DNA of 64,000 bases from Selaginella moellendorffii (lineage: Eukaryota > Streptophyta > Lycopodiopsida > Selaginellales > Selaginellaceae), in NCBI RefSeq assembly GCF_000143415.4, contig NW_003314299.1:1121773-1185772 (forward strand), written 5' to 3'. Numbering within the stretch: position 1 is the first letter of the stretch; every line of letters begins with the position of its first letter. The position numbers and the translations under genes are program-made. The notes below the pieces were generated by a model. The model saw only the letters and a list, made by a program, of their open reading frames with translations. It searched no databases and had not been told where the DNA came from. Below are positions 37,290 to 49,170 of the stretch, one piece after another.

Positions 37290-40119
37290 TTACACGCTGC
37301 TTCCAGGTGCGGTGGTGCGGTAACTGGCGACTCTGATCTTGGCCCGCTCACCGCTCGCCGCATTTATGTACACGAAAACGAAGCTCTCGAGCGGATTCAA
37401 GGAGCTCCGCCAGTGAGGGAAGGTGAATGATCCGTCGCCCGCGTCGCTGCTGCTGCTGCTGCTAGTGCTGCTAGTGCTCCTGCTAGTGCTGCTGCCGCTA
37501 CTGGATGTACGCGTCAATCCCCAATACTGGCCCTCTTGAAGCCGATTGATTTGGAGAACGATGGCTTTTACCGTCCGCCTCCTCGATGTGTTCTTCACTG
37601 TCACCTCGTACTTGTACTGGACCTGGCCTTCCAAAGTCCACGAGCCCACCAGCCTTTGCCGGATGGACAGCACTGATTTCACGCCACCTTTTAGTGGAGA
37701 AAAGCAAAGCACGGAGTAAGTATACGATTGTTAAAAGAGAGTGGACTCTCTTTACGAAGAGAAGCTTACGTGGTATCGTCTTTAAAGCCGTTCTTACTGC
37801 TCCCACCAACGACGTCTTTGAGGCCTTGAGCTCTGCGAAACCAAAGAGAAAACGTAAGTTCTTGAGCACTCACTCACTCTAGCCGTAAGAAAGAGAGATA
37901 GATTCCTGCCTGATTGCTGGTAGCGGTGGTCTTGTAGCAATCTGGCCAGGATGCCGATAAGCGGCCCAGTGTTATACGTCGCGGGCTCGGTCTGCTCGAA
38001 GTTGTATCTCTCGTCGGCGAAGTTATCGTACAGGTCGGGACCGCCGACGAGCGCGCCAATGAGGACGTTTGGGTCGCTCATCTTGCGCAGGTACCAGCTG
38101 CTGTAGCCGCCCCGGCAGCTGACAAAGGCATTGTCGACTTTGATGGACACGATGGACGATGCCCGGTGGTGGACCTGGCGGGGATAGTTCTGACCAAAAC
38201 CGATGAGGTAGCTCGTTGCTCTTGGATTGTCTCCTAGGATGTAGTCCACCTGGGGCAGCATATAACAGACTCGCATTAAAAACTTGGTCGAGGGGTTCTT
38301 GAAGAAGGGAATTGGACTAACCTGGGACTTTGCGAGTGCTAGAAGCTCACTGGAGTCGGAGCTCAGCCTGGGGCATTGCAGTTGCTGGCGTGACGACGCG
38401 AGGTAGTCAGAGTACACAGTTAACAAGAAAGATGCAGTTACAACGTACTGCATGTTGTTCCAAGATCTCACGTACATCAATCCGCCTGAGAGAGACAAAG
38501 AAATTAAAGAGCAATGGTCAGCCAGAGGGTGTACAAACTTGGAAGAAAAAAAACATGGGTCCAAAAAAAAGAAAAAAAAAACGAAGAAAAGCTCACCAGG
38601 CGTTCTTGGCAGGTGAAAGCCGTTATTTTTCTGAAGAGCAGCACAAAGGAAGAATTGTGCCTTGGATTGAAACAGCTCCAGCGTTGGAATGTGTCGTGGA
38701 GAAGCTCGTCCTTGCATGAGAATCTGCAGCTCATGAATAAGCCATGTTCAATAGCCAGTTAAAAAAATGCTACCTTCGATGCAAGAACTTGAACTCCTGG
38801 ATACTTCACGTCCCAGGAGAACTCCATAAGCCCCCAGATTGTGCCCCCCAACGCTCCGCCGTTATCGACAGCGTAATCGAGATACTGCTCGTCTCCAGTC
38901 GCTTCGTAAAGCCACAGGGACGCCCACAGAAGTTCATCCTGGAAAAGACCAGTTACCAGAATATCTCAGTCACCAGCTGTTGCTGAGACGTAAAGACCTT
39001 ACCGCGTAGCCACTCTTGGAAGTGTAAAAATTTTGCGCGAGGCGGATGCTACTGTCGTACTTCCCGCGATACTTGTCCGCGAATTCAAACAGCTGGTAAG
39101 ACACCAAAATCGAAGGAACAGGGAAGTGAGTACCGAGTATACAAAGAAAACGCGAAACAGGAACAAAACAATGAAATGCCAGCCATGGGTGATAAGCGCT
39201 CCGGACCGACGAAAAGACAAGAATGACGAAAACAGAGCCGAAAACGAGGAGATACCAGCAAGGGGATATAGAGAGGTGACCTGTTTGGAATGTTCTACGA
39301 GCAGATCTGAGTAAGTCGGGTCAGAGCTACGCAACGCGATAGATGCCGCGGCCATTGCTGCCGCCGTTTCGCCCGCAAGGTCGGATCCAGGGTTGCTGGT
39401 GTCGATCTTGTAAGCACGGCGCGAAGTGGTCATGTCTTCTGGCCGCTGCCAGCAACCATGGTCGTTCAGGCCATCGCCCACCTACAAAATCGAGAACTTT
39501 GGGTAAGAACACGAATCCACATTCACCAAAGAAACGTGAGTAAAGTGAAAGATTTTAAGAATGTGAGCTCTAAAAATCTTAGCTACTGGCTAGTCTTTGA
39601 AAGAAAGGGGTTCTATACCTGGCCCCACAGCTCGAATGGCGCAGTGTGAGCTTTGAGGAAGTAATCGGTGCCCCATTTGATGGCTTCTTTCGCGAATCCC
39701 ATCTGGCCGGCGCCATCGATCTGCTTGCCATACTCGATGGCGCTCCAAGACAGCATTGTGATCGTGAAGGCCATTGGGAGGCCAAACTTGACATTGTCGC
39801 CGGCGTCGTAGTAGCCGCCGACTAGATCAACCTGGGCAAAGAAAGAAAGAACGAGGGGTGTGAGAAACCCGGGCAAAATATTTCGACGATCGAGCAAGAA
39901 AGAAGCGCTTACGCCCTGGGATTTGCCGTCGTCGAGCGCCGAATCCCCCCGCCAAGACGCCCGCTGGCTCGGCGGCAGCCTCCCGGATCGCTGCGCCTCG
40001 TAATACAAGAACGTCTTGCCCAGCGCATCCGAGTAATCGAACGCCAGCGCCGATTCGAGCAATGCAGCTACCAGAACCGCGCCCAGGCACGCGCAAATCG
40101 ATGCATTCCTCCTCGACAT
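37290..40119 (-). CDS. Endo-1,4-beta-glucanase, glycoside hydrolase family 9 (class C-like, CBM49)
   Basis: ATG 40119 starts [20 protein letters not shown] with a signal peptide cut near [12 protein letters not shown]. The frame upstream has TTG only. GH9 motifs: [31 protein letters not shown] (catalytic Asp pair), [66 protein letters not shown] (His) and the C-terminal [20 protein letters not shown] (catalytic Glu and Asp). A spliced C-terminal region reads [40 protein letters not shown] and [10 protein letters not shown], a CBM49-like cellulose-binding module as in class C enzymes. A Ser-rich run encoded by GCT/AGT repeats (37440-37500) interrupts that module. It is secreted to the wall and hydrolyses cellulose or glucan. 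Stop TAA at 37290. Confidence 0.92.
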
Positions 40120-40789
40120 CACTCCGCCGGCACGAAATTTCTGGAAATTTCCGCTCACACTTGCGAAATCTCTCACAGATGCGCGCGCCAGGCGCCAGAA
40201 TATCACTGCACACGCCCGGATCGACAGCAAAACGATCGATAACGGGCAATGCTGGAAGAATCAGGGTAAAGAAAGATCGATCTAAAGCTATAGCATCAAG
40301 AACCCTAAAAACACGACGATCGTGGAATGGTGTATAGAAGTAGCAGCAGTGGCTAGCTAACAGCTTCAGCCGACAACAATTTCCTTTCCATCTATCTTTC
40401 TTTCTTTTTTTTACCGTGCGTGCTGGTTAGCCGTTAGACGACAATGCTGCGGTAACTTTATCTTTTCCCTCTCCAGTGACGGGTAGTTAGCCGTTGCGAG
40501 GGCGTGCGATACGACAATGAAGAAAATGTTTTGACCGGCAGATCCATCCGGGGTTAAACTTTATTTGGCAATTGACTTTGGGTAAAATAGACAAGTCTGG
40601 AGAACTTATGGTGACCACGACGAAAGAAGGAAACTGTTGCATTTGCTAGCCATGTGAGGGGTTCCAGGTATCGCATGTGCCGGGCGCGAATAAAATAGAA
40701 TATCTCAGTGATGACTGGTGAATTTAAGTGCGAATATTATTTATTTTGTAACAGTATAATATTTTGCTTTAATTGGTTAATTTAATATT
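40120..40789. other. GH9 upstream region and boundary of the gene island
   Basis: The left part is the GH9 5' region, with AAGAACCCTAAAAAC at about 40298. TTAGCCGTTAGACGACAATG near 40428 and TTAGCCGTTGCGAGGGCG near 40488 share a short 'GGTTAGCCGTT' repeat. After about 40700 the base composition turns strongly AT-rich. No gene is seen. Confidence 0.5.
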
Positions 40790-40950
40790 ATGCAAATAAT
40801 TATAAATTAAAGCTGTGAATATACAATTAACCCAAAAACGTTAGCTTATATATAAAAGTGAGTGGTCCAGTGAGTGGTCCAGATTGAAACTAATCAAATA
40901 ACTATTAAAATCCTATAACACTAATAATAGTATATAACATTACTCACCAT
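40790..40950 (+). repeat. Dispersed repeat, partial copy A
   Basis: It shares the path AATTAACCCAAAAACGTTAG, TATATATAAAAGTGAGTGGT, CAGATTGAAACTAATCAAAT, ACTATTAAAATCCTATAACA and CTAATAATAGTATATAACAT with copies B (48310-49170) and C (55500-56310), in the same orientation. Only the last ~160 bp of the repeat is present, and it has an internal tandem duplication of GAGTGGTCCAGT. Confidence 0.75.
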
Positions 40951-41199
40951 CCCCTTCTTTAAGAAGGATAGAAAGTAATTAAAATTCTTTGGTTGATGGG
41001 GATTTAAAGGAACATTAGGAGGAAGTATTGATAGTGCTATTTATTTTTTATCCCTTTGTATGAAGTGTTTTAGTTATTGTGTATATACAATTTTTGGAGG
41101 ATTGTTATGTTGAATGTTTTGTTGAACCTTATAAACTTGTGGTATAACTTGCTACAACAGTTAATAAGGTTAAATTTCTACATGGTGAGAGGAGAAGGG

Positions 41200-43700
41200 G
41201 TGATGGAATGGATTTTTGGCAATTTTCCAACAAAAATTGTGATCTTGGAGATTTAAAACAACCCAAAAACACAAGTTTTTTATCATTCATCAGGCATACT
41301 TTTTTAATAAAATATAATTACAAACTTTTTGATACAGATATTGATGTGAATATCAAAAACAAGATGCTCATGAAACATCCTTTACAGTTGCTGAATCTAC
41401 ACTAAAGTCAAAACCTAGAAGTATAAGCGTGCAATTTTTTAGTCAAATAATTTTACAAATGGCTTGATTATGTGTTGAGTTGTAGTCATTGCAAATGGTG
41501 TTGAGTCAAACTTTTGACTTCATCTTTGGTATGGATTGGTTGCAGCACAATCATGCCTAATGTGACTTTGTATTATCATAGAAAGCATTGTAATAAGAAT
41601 GGAATTTCTTGTTATGGTCAACTTAACCTGACTAGAGCAAAGTCATTATTTCCTCAAAAGCTTTCAGCAAATATTCGACATTATATGATTTATATGATCC
41701 ATTAAGATTTCACATCAAATCAGATTTATAATAAGTATATACAGATTGTGGAAAGGAATAAGTCATCTGGTGAACCTCTTTGTCGAAATGATTTTCTAAC
41801 TATGTAGAATATTAACAATTTGCATAGAAAGTATTTGCTTTCAACTTATCAACTACATAAAAATGATGTACAAAGTGTATATATTTAGAAAAACACAAAT
41901 CCTGAGAAAATATTTTCTTATCACAAAGGTGATCGAGGTAAAGATTATTTTAGCATTGAGATTCAAACAACTTAGCAACTGCAAAAGATGGTAGACTTTG
42001 CAAATAATAATTTGTTCAGTTTTGATGCAACTTTTAAAATTAATCGCTACAAAGTAAAATTTTATTTATTTTTAAGTGAATAACATTTAATAATTTATAG
42101 TTCCCATTATATACCATGCTTATTTTTCATTATCATGGAAATGATCTTCCAATTGCATGGGTTTTAACTTTTAGTGAGAAAGGAGAACATATGAAGGATT
42201 GGATGATAGTTTTTAAAAAACAAGTTTTAAAACACATTTCAGATTGAAAACCATATGTGATAGTGATTAATGATGCTAAAGTAGAGATTAATGCTATAAA
42301 GTAATTAGTTTGATATGATATAATATAATTTTTTTTCTTTTATATAGAGCTATATTTTTTATTATCAAATTCTATTATGTATTTGGCATGTAAGGAGGAA
42401 TTGGCTCAAACTTATTATTCATAATGTGAAATCTTGGGATATTATGATGGAAATATGGAAACTTCTCAAAGATATTATATATTATTTATTTCATGCAACT
42501 TTTCATGATGATAATATTATACGAGCTGAGATTAAACAACTTATCGAACATTTTGAGATGGATTTTCAAAATTAAATAGCCTTTATCAAGTATTTTCAAA
42601 ATGAATAGAAGGACAAAGTTAGTAAGTGAATTAATATTTTTATTTTTATAAATTATTTTAATTTATATTTGATAAATATGTGGGTTGTTGCTACTTGAAA
42701 TTTCCCTCATACTAACAAAGCAACAAATAGTTTGATTGAGGCATTCCATGCAAATATGAAAACTATACTCTCATTCGAAAAAATATATATTTTCAATCGA
42801 AAGATGGATTAGGTAATTCATCAACTTATCACTAAGATTTATGTGAGGTATTGGTTTACTAGTTATTGCAAAGATCATGGTCTTATTCGAAACTATGCAT
42901 ACGAAAAACTAATTGATGGTGTGATTATTAAAACAAGAAATATTAACAACTCTCAAGTAAAATTCGATACAGACAATACTCACAAATCTTGTGTATAATC
43001 CTCTTTAGATTCAACTATATGGTATTTTATTGTTGGAGATGAAGGACATAGTGATTGGGCTTTTTTGATTTGGTGTAATTGTCCATAGGCAAGCAAAAGA
43101 AACTTTTGTAAGTCTCTAGCAAAAGTTATTATGTTAAAACAAGGAGACAAAATTGACCGCACTACAACTAATTATGAGATTTAATCATCACAATTGTATG
43201 CAATTTTAGAACTTAGGTCAGATGACTTATTTTATCATCATCAAGATTTTGAAACACAACTATGACATAGGTAATTCACTTATTAATTAAAATTTTGAAA
43301 TACTTTTAAAATTTGAGCAAAAACTTATCCATCAAAATGTTTATTATGAGCAAGAAATTCAATTGGAGACTATATTAGAGGTAAACTACTACATTTTATA
43401 TACTAATATATATGAATATTGTNNNNNNNNNNNNNNNNNNNNNNNNNNNNNNNNNNNNNNNNNNNNNNNNNNNNNNNNNNNNNNNNNNNNNNNNNNNNNN
43501 NNNNNNNNNNNNNNNNNNNNNNCCTCAAAGTTATAAAAACAACATTGTAACAAAAGATGATAGATATTTTACAAAATCTTCCTGATGAAGAAACTTTTTT
43601 ATCTATGATTAACAATGATTTAGAAATGATACAAGAGACGATTGCAACCTTTAAAGCTAAACTTCATGTCTCCAAAAGAGTATATCATCCATCAAAATAA
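41200..43700 (+). pseudogene. Decayed MULE-type (SWIM) transposase
   Basis: Translation across stops and frame changes gives transposase landmarks in order. NNNLFSFDATFKINRYKVKF near 42008-42068 carries the first catalytic Asp region of MULE transposases. HGNDLPIAWVLTFSEKGEHM is near 42134-42193 and DAKVEINAIK near 42272. WHVRRNWLKLIIHNVKSW (read with one substitution) is near 42380-42440. TNKATNSLIEAFHANMKT is near 42715-42768. A SWIM-like end, WAFLIWCNCP then SKRNFCKSLAKVIMLK, spans about 43060-43140. At least ten in-frame stops show that it is dead. A C-terminal piece, ILQNLPDEETFLSMINN, lies beyond the assembly gap. No terminal inverted repeats were found by eye. Confidence 0.78.
43423..43522. 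other. Assembly gap of 100 Ns
   Basis: Exactly 100 N bases, a conventional scaffold-gap placeholder. True length is unknown. It lies inside the MULE relic. Confidence 0.99.
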
Positions 43701-46700
43701 AATTAGCTACTCTCTAGATAAGTTGCCGGCATTCATGTTGTATGACATGAGAACAAGTGTCTTGTTGGAGTAGAACAATAATGTCCAATCTAAATAAGGA
43801 AGTCAAATACTTGGAGTTAAAGAACCCCATAAGCATGTTGTCCCCGTAAGACTAACTAGTTGAGCAAATAGAAGAGAGGATTGACCATCATATGAACAAT
43901 TGTTAGAGGATGTTTATCCACTAAGCCTCCTAGAAGTTTCTGAAATGCAAATACAATTGTAGCATAGTACTCTATTTGAGATTTTGAAGTTTTTTTTGCT
44001 CCAAATTACACCTAGTGAAATAAATCACAGAAAATGGTGGTTTTCTTTTCTTTCTGATCACCAAGAAAACACCATAACTAATGAATAGAAGGTATGGCAG
44101 TGTGAGACAGTTGCTCAACATTTGGCTTGTATACTTCAATACCTCTATTGCTCACAAGATGGCCTAGCAACTTCCCTTTTTGGATAAAGAATTGGCACTT
44201 ACATGTAGATTTAGAGTGTAGAGTTAAATCATGGAACATGAACATCATAAGCCTTTGGAACGTGGTGGGAGCATTAATGAGGCAAAAAGGGAGGATGCAA
44301 TATGCAAAAATTCCCCAAGGAGTACAGAAATATATCTTTAACTAATCCTCTATAGTGATTTGAATATAGTTGTAAGTAGAAAACCCATCTATAAAGCTAT
44401 ATATATGTTTGTTAGCAACCACATCTAGAATAATATCAATAAATGGAGTAGAAAAGTAATTATAGATAGTAGCTTTGTTCAGTGCCCTAAAATCAACACA
44501 AACACATAAGTTTCTATTAGCTTTACATTCCAGAACTATAGAAGAAATCCAATCAATGACCTCCACAGGATATGTAAAATTTGACTGTAGGAGTTGTTGG
44601 ATTTGCTACTTGATGAGAGGTTCTAGGACTATATTCAATCGACTACCAAACTACTGTACTAGTATAGCTTTTGGCTTAAGAAAAATATGATGCATTTTGA
44701 CTATTGAATTGACTCTCTTTCAGTCCTTATAACTCCAAGTGAAAACATTTGACCACTCACAAAATAACACCATAGCACCTACTGTTCACTATTTGTAAGA
44801 GTGTTGCCAATAAAGATTGGCTGAGGCTCTAAGGTATTATCAGCCATATCCAATTGAAGTAACTTTAGATGATCTGTTATGCCATCTGCTTGTACTTGAA
44901 GAATATCCACAAGAGAGATATTATCTAAGGGAGTAAGTTGTTCCTCTTCCAAAACCAAGTCTTGAACTAACATCTAGAGGCCTTGCTTTGTTAGTGCATC
45001 TGCCATTGCATTAGACTCCTTAGGTATAGTGACAATATCCCAGCAATCCAACTCAATGAGGAGTGATATCAGACTCCCATGCAAACGTTGTAAGCAGTGA
45101 TTGAGGACTTTATATGTGCCTAGTACTTATCAAACCAACAGCTGAGAATCTGATCTAGGGCTCAACCAATGAACTGGATATTGTAAGACTCTTTGAACCA
45201 CCAATAACATTGCCTAATACTTCACATTGTTGGAGGAAGATGTAGAAACTACCATTGATATGGAGAAGAGTATGTCTCCAATAGGTGATACAAGAAAATC
45301 ACCAATACCACCACAGTTCAATAATCAGGAAAACACCCCATTAGAAAATAATCTATATACTAGTGGCTCATTTGTATTTGAAACACTGGAAACAGTTGTA
45401 TTAGTGTAACTTGCAACCATAGTTGAGATCAGAGTGTCATTGGAGGCAACACAGGTATGAGAAACATCCATGACACTCGAAGTTGGTACGCTGGCTCCAT
45501 ATTGCACCTTCTCATCCTTGAAGTATTGTATCTTTCATCTCTTGAGTCTCATCAATTAACAAAACTGACACCATTGCTGAGTTGAAAATATCATTGTCAA
45601 TTGGAACTAGTTCTGATGCCTAAAATCATATATAAGGTGGTGGTTATATTTCCTACTAAACTGCACATCAAACCCTTATCCCAAAACATGTGAGCTGAAA
45701 CTCTATCCAACAATTCTTGTCCCAAGAGCAGTGAAAATGACTAAACCAAATCTGCCTAGCCATCTTGTGGAAATTCAACTACCAAAAATATTGAGTTGAA
45801 CCTGCACCATGTCCACAACAATTGTCACAGCCTTAATCAATCCAGCGGGTTTCACCTAATGTTAAGCACACATCTTAAGAATAATTGAGGTTTGGGTGTT
45901 GGAATCAATTTGCAACTACCAACAAATGGGTGCTGGCATGATACTTGTTCCTGAGTAAGAGTCTATGATTGCTTTAGGCATGCATTTGCCATTGACTAGA
46001 GGATTGTAATAGAAAGCCCTTGGATCAACCGAATGTGAGTGATCCACCACATGGATTCCCACTTAGTGTAGATTACACATCAAATTCTTAGTTACCTATG
46101 GAGCTACTCTAGAGAAAGAAAGATTGTCCAAAAGGCATGGAGCAACATGAAGAAGTTATGCCATGGTAATTGTTAACCTTAGTAGCTATAAATCCTCAAG
46201 CAAGGAGTATGGTGGGGAAGTGGTTACAAGGAGTGCAACCTGAACCATGACCCGACGAGTTGGCAAGCATTCCTAAAAACGTTCTCAAGCAGCTGCCCAT
46301 TGAGATTTTGTAGCCATGAGAACGTCAATGGATTCTTCCTTTAGTTCTCAAAATAAATCCACTAGTGAGATTTGCTCATCTTCCAACATATGACCCTTGA
46401 TGAATTTCACTAGAAGTAGAGCATTATCTTACTGTTTGCATCATCCCATTGGAGGCCCTTTTAAATAGGGTGCCATGGTTGGATCCAAAGCATTTGGCTA
46501 CTCAAAATCTTTCTCTTCATGTTGATATTTACCCAAGCCCATGCCAGGTAACCATCCTTGTTTTTGCAACAATTGATACCCCTTGTTATCCTTAGAGATT
46601 CTTGCTCTTCACATTGGATTAAGCTTTACCAAATAGACAAAGTTCTCCACTTATACATGGTTGACTGTTAAAGATGGTGAACTTCTAGTAGCCATAGCTG

Positions 46701-47900
46701 TTTGTGGCATTATTTTTGTGTGATCTAGTAGTGGCCTTGGGGCATACACTTGAGTTGGTGGGGGAGGAGAAAGCACCAAGTGCATTGGAGGTGCTGGAAG
46801 TAAATGTTGTTGCTACAATTGGAATGCTTGTTGCTTGATGAAGCATTAGTCTTGGTATGATCTGGCTTACTGTAGTAGAAATCAAGAATTGATAAAAAGT
46901 TGGTGCAACTGGCACTTGCAAAGCCAATTGAGTTGATGAAGGCCACTAAGCTAGAGCGGACCACTGAGGGGAAGCATACCTTGGAGAGACTGCATTGTGA
47001 TTGTGTGGATGATAAAAACTTAATGCATAATACAGCACTTGATACAAATAGATCACAGTGGATGATAAAAACTCCCTATTTGGTAAATTGGAGCAAATGT
47101 AGACAGTGTCATCCCTTCGGTGTAGCTAGGCATCATTGCTAGAGTTTCCAAGGGTGTAGCAGTGATAGTAATTATAGGAACAAAATCCCATCTTGCTTGT
47201 GTAGCCCCCAGCTTTGCAAAGAACTTCTCCTAACTATTAGTGATCATCTTTAAGACTATGGTCATCATTTTGTAATATCCAACATGCAGGATTCCAAAGA
47301 GACAAACATGTCTCATTGGATATTAAAAGTGGATGCGGAGGAAGTGGATCCCATCTAGATGAGATACTTGCATTCTTGTGTCTTTGCTTCTAGTATTGCT
47401 GCTTCAATTATCATTGGTTCCTTGCAGTGCACTTTCCTAGCCAAGTCAAGATGTAGAGCATCAATATATGCCTGGACAACACTCAAGCTTTAGCATTGAC
47501 TCCTTTGTTATTACACTTTTGGATATAAGTTTGGAAGCACTAATTGAATTTGATGAAGGAGGTCCAATTTTGCCATGATACTATCCTTGTTTTCTAGGTA
47601 TCAAATTGCATCAAGAAAAACTTTATGAGGGTGTCAAATTCTGCTACTTGTTGTTGCAACACATTCAACTACCATGATAATTCTTGCCCCAAGAGAGACA
47701 ATCAGAAATAAGTTGTTTGTGCCTCTTTTGGGATTGCTATTGCCACAAGGAATGATTTGATGCTCTCCATATACAACCAAGGATCGTTTTTTGACATCTC
47801 CTTTGAATTTTGGCAAGATTGTGACTATGTGAGTGTCAAGAACATTCCACAATCTCCTAGCTATAGCATAGATCTTCTTCTTTGTTAGCACTAACTTGCA
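43690..47900 (-). mobile_element. Decayed Ty3/gypsy retrotransposon (gag, protease, RNase H, RT remnants)
   Basis: Read on the minus strand with stops and frameshifts. A gag-like region lies at about 47.9-47.2 kb. A protease-like region is at about 46.0-45.6 kb, including KPAGLIKAVTIVVDMVQVQL. A type-I RNase H domain is at 45.34-44.98 kb (separate entry). Pre-RT follows with VFTWSYKD and YPVEVIDWISSIV. RT has LCVCVDFRALNKATIYNYFS and DVVANKHIYSFIDGFSTYNY at about 44.56-44.34 kb. The element's own RNase H follows with EYYATIVFAFQKLLGG and NMNAGNLSRE, down to about 43.7 kb. No integrase or clean LTRs were seen, and the 3' part is cut off near the MULE relic. It cannot be active. Confidence 0.8.
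44980..45340 (-). pseudogene. Extra type-I RNase H domain upstream of gypsy RT
   Basis: Minus-strand translation gives GGIGDFLVSPIGDILFSISM, then SSNNVKY*AMLLVVQRVL, SPRSDSQLLV, YKVLNHCLQRLHGSLISLLI, and VTIPKESNAMADALTKQGL. This is the full pattern of a plant/archaeal-type RNase H: 'GAG.VL.SP.G', 'NN.AEYEALL.GL' with its Glu, 'SDSQLLV' with its Asp, and 'I.IPKE.N..ADALAK' with its last Asp. A few stops interrupt it. Confidence 0.75.
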
Positions 47901-48265
47901 AATTTCTCAAAATGTATTCTTGGATATCTAAATCTTAGATTTTGTTCCTATTGCCAGCACAAGAAATCATGCCCTCCCCATCAATGTCCTAGAGTAGTTT
48001 GTGAAAATCTTGACTGTAAGCACCCAGATCCATCCATCCCAAGATCATTTATCCATAGTAGAACTTTCTATTTTCTACCAGATATGACTGATCCATCCGA
48101 AAGGATCCCGAATTTCTTTCATACCTTCCTTCATGAGCTTTATATCCTAAATGTAGAAAAGACCACTGAAGCAACAGCCTCAAGATCCAGAGGCCACTCA
48201 CTTCCTTATCTGGCATGCCATAGATGGAAAGCTATCTCATTTCCTTGCTTAAAAACAGGTATAAA

Positions 48266-48268
<3 letters not shown>

Positions 48269-48301
<33 letters not shown>
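48269..48301 (+). repeat. (CT)n microsatellite
   Basis: About sixteen CT dinucleotides in a row, immediately left of dispersed repeat copy B. Confidence 0.97.
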
Positions 48302-48303
<2 letters not shown>

Positions 48304-48309
48304 AAATAA

Positions 48310-49170
48310 TCATTAGGGGTAATTGGGGCAAATGCATGCACAAGTTTTATAAAATCTTGATAAATAGTTGACTTTAACATTCCTAGCTTAATCCACATAT
48401 TTAGCTCTGCACGAAGCAAAAGGATCTGGAAGCGATCACCAAAATTGTATAACTAACTCAAACAAAAATGATGCAATTGTTAAAATGTATTATCATAATC
48501 ATTAGTATGTCTAAATGTGTGTTTGAAGATATTTGGGAGAAAAATCCAATTTGCATAATTAGTTGCACTTAAACCATTGTACCACTGTAACATCGTTCTT
48601 GAAGACATATGAAAAACTTATATAAACATTGGATATCACCCCAAGAATGATAAGTGGCAATCTTTAAAAACTAATTGAACCAATAATACATATCATTCCT
48701 AGGATTTGAATGGAAAAAATTTAGTTGGACATAAGGATTGAGAGCAAAAGTGGGAGGAACTATCAATTAAGTTTGATTATTCAATTGTAAACACATAGCA
48801 ATAAGTAATTGCACCAATTGTTGGTCTAGTGTCAAAACAAGAGAATACAAAGGATGAGTATACTACGTTGCCATAAAAAGAAATGAAAAGAAAAGAAAAA
48901 AGTAAAAGTGAATAAATAGAAACATTACAAGATCAAAAGAAATCTAAACAATGCAAAAGTTACATCTAAACAAAAAGAACATAAATCCAAGCACTCCTTA
49001 AAGGCAATTTAAGTTACTTCACACTAATACAATTGTATAAAATATAGAAAAATCCATATTCAATTAACCCAAAAACCTTAATCTATATATAGAAGTGAAT
49101 GATCCAGATTGAAACTAATTCAATGGCTATCAAAATTATATTACACTAATAAAAGTATATAACATCATAG
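48310..49170 (+). repeat. Dispersed repeat, copy B (about 860 bp)
   Basis: It is similar along its whole length to 55500-56310. Shared landmarks: GGGCAAATGCATKCA..AAGT, AAAGATGATGCAATTGYTAAAATG, ACCACTGTA, ATCACCCCAAGAATGATAA, AGCAATAAGTAATTGCACC, ATTAACCCAAAAACCTTAA and TATTACACTAATAAAAGTAT. No coding potential is seen. It could be a solo LTR, one LTR of an old element or a non-autonomous element. Confidence 0.75.

Noticed and set aside
43403-43615. Open frame running through the N gap
   Set aside because: The frame exists only because the unknown bases are translated as X.
48269-48301. (CT)n run as a promoter Inr/GAGA-type element
   Set aside because: It lies in decayed repeat DNA with no gene next to it.
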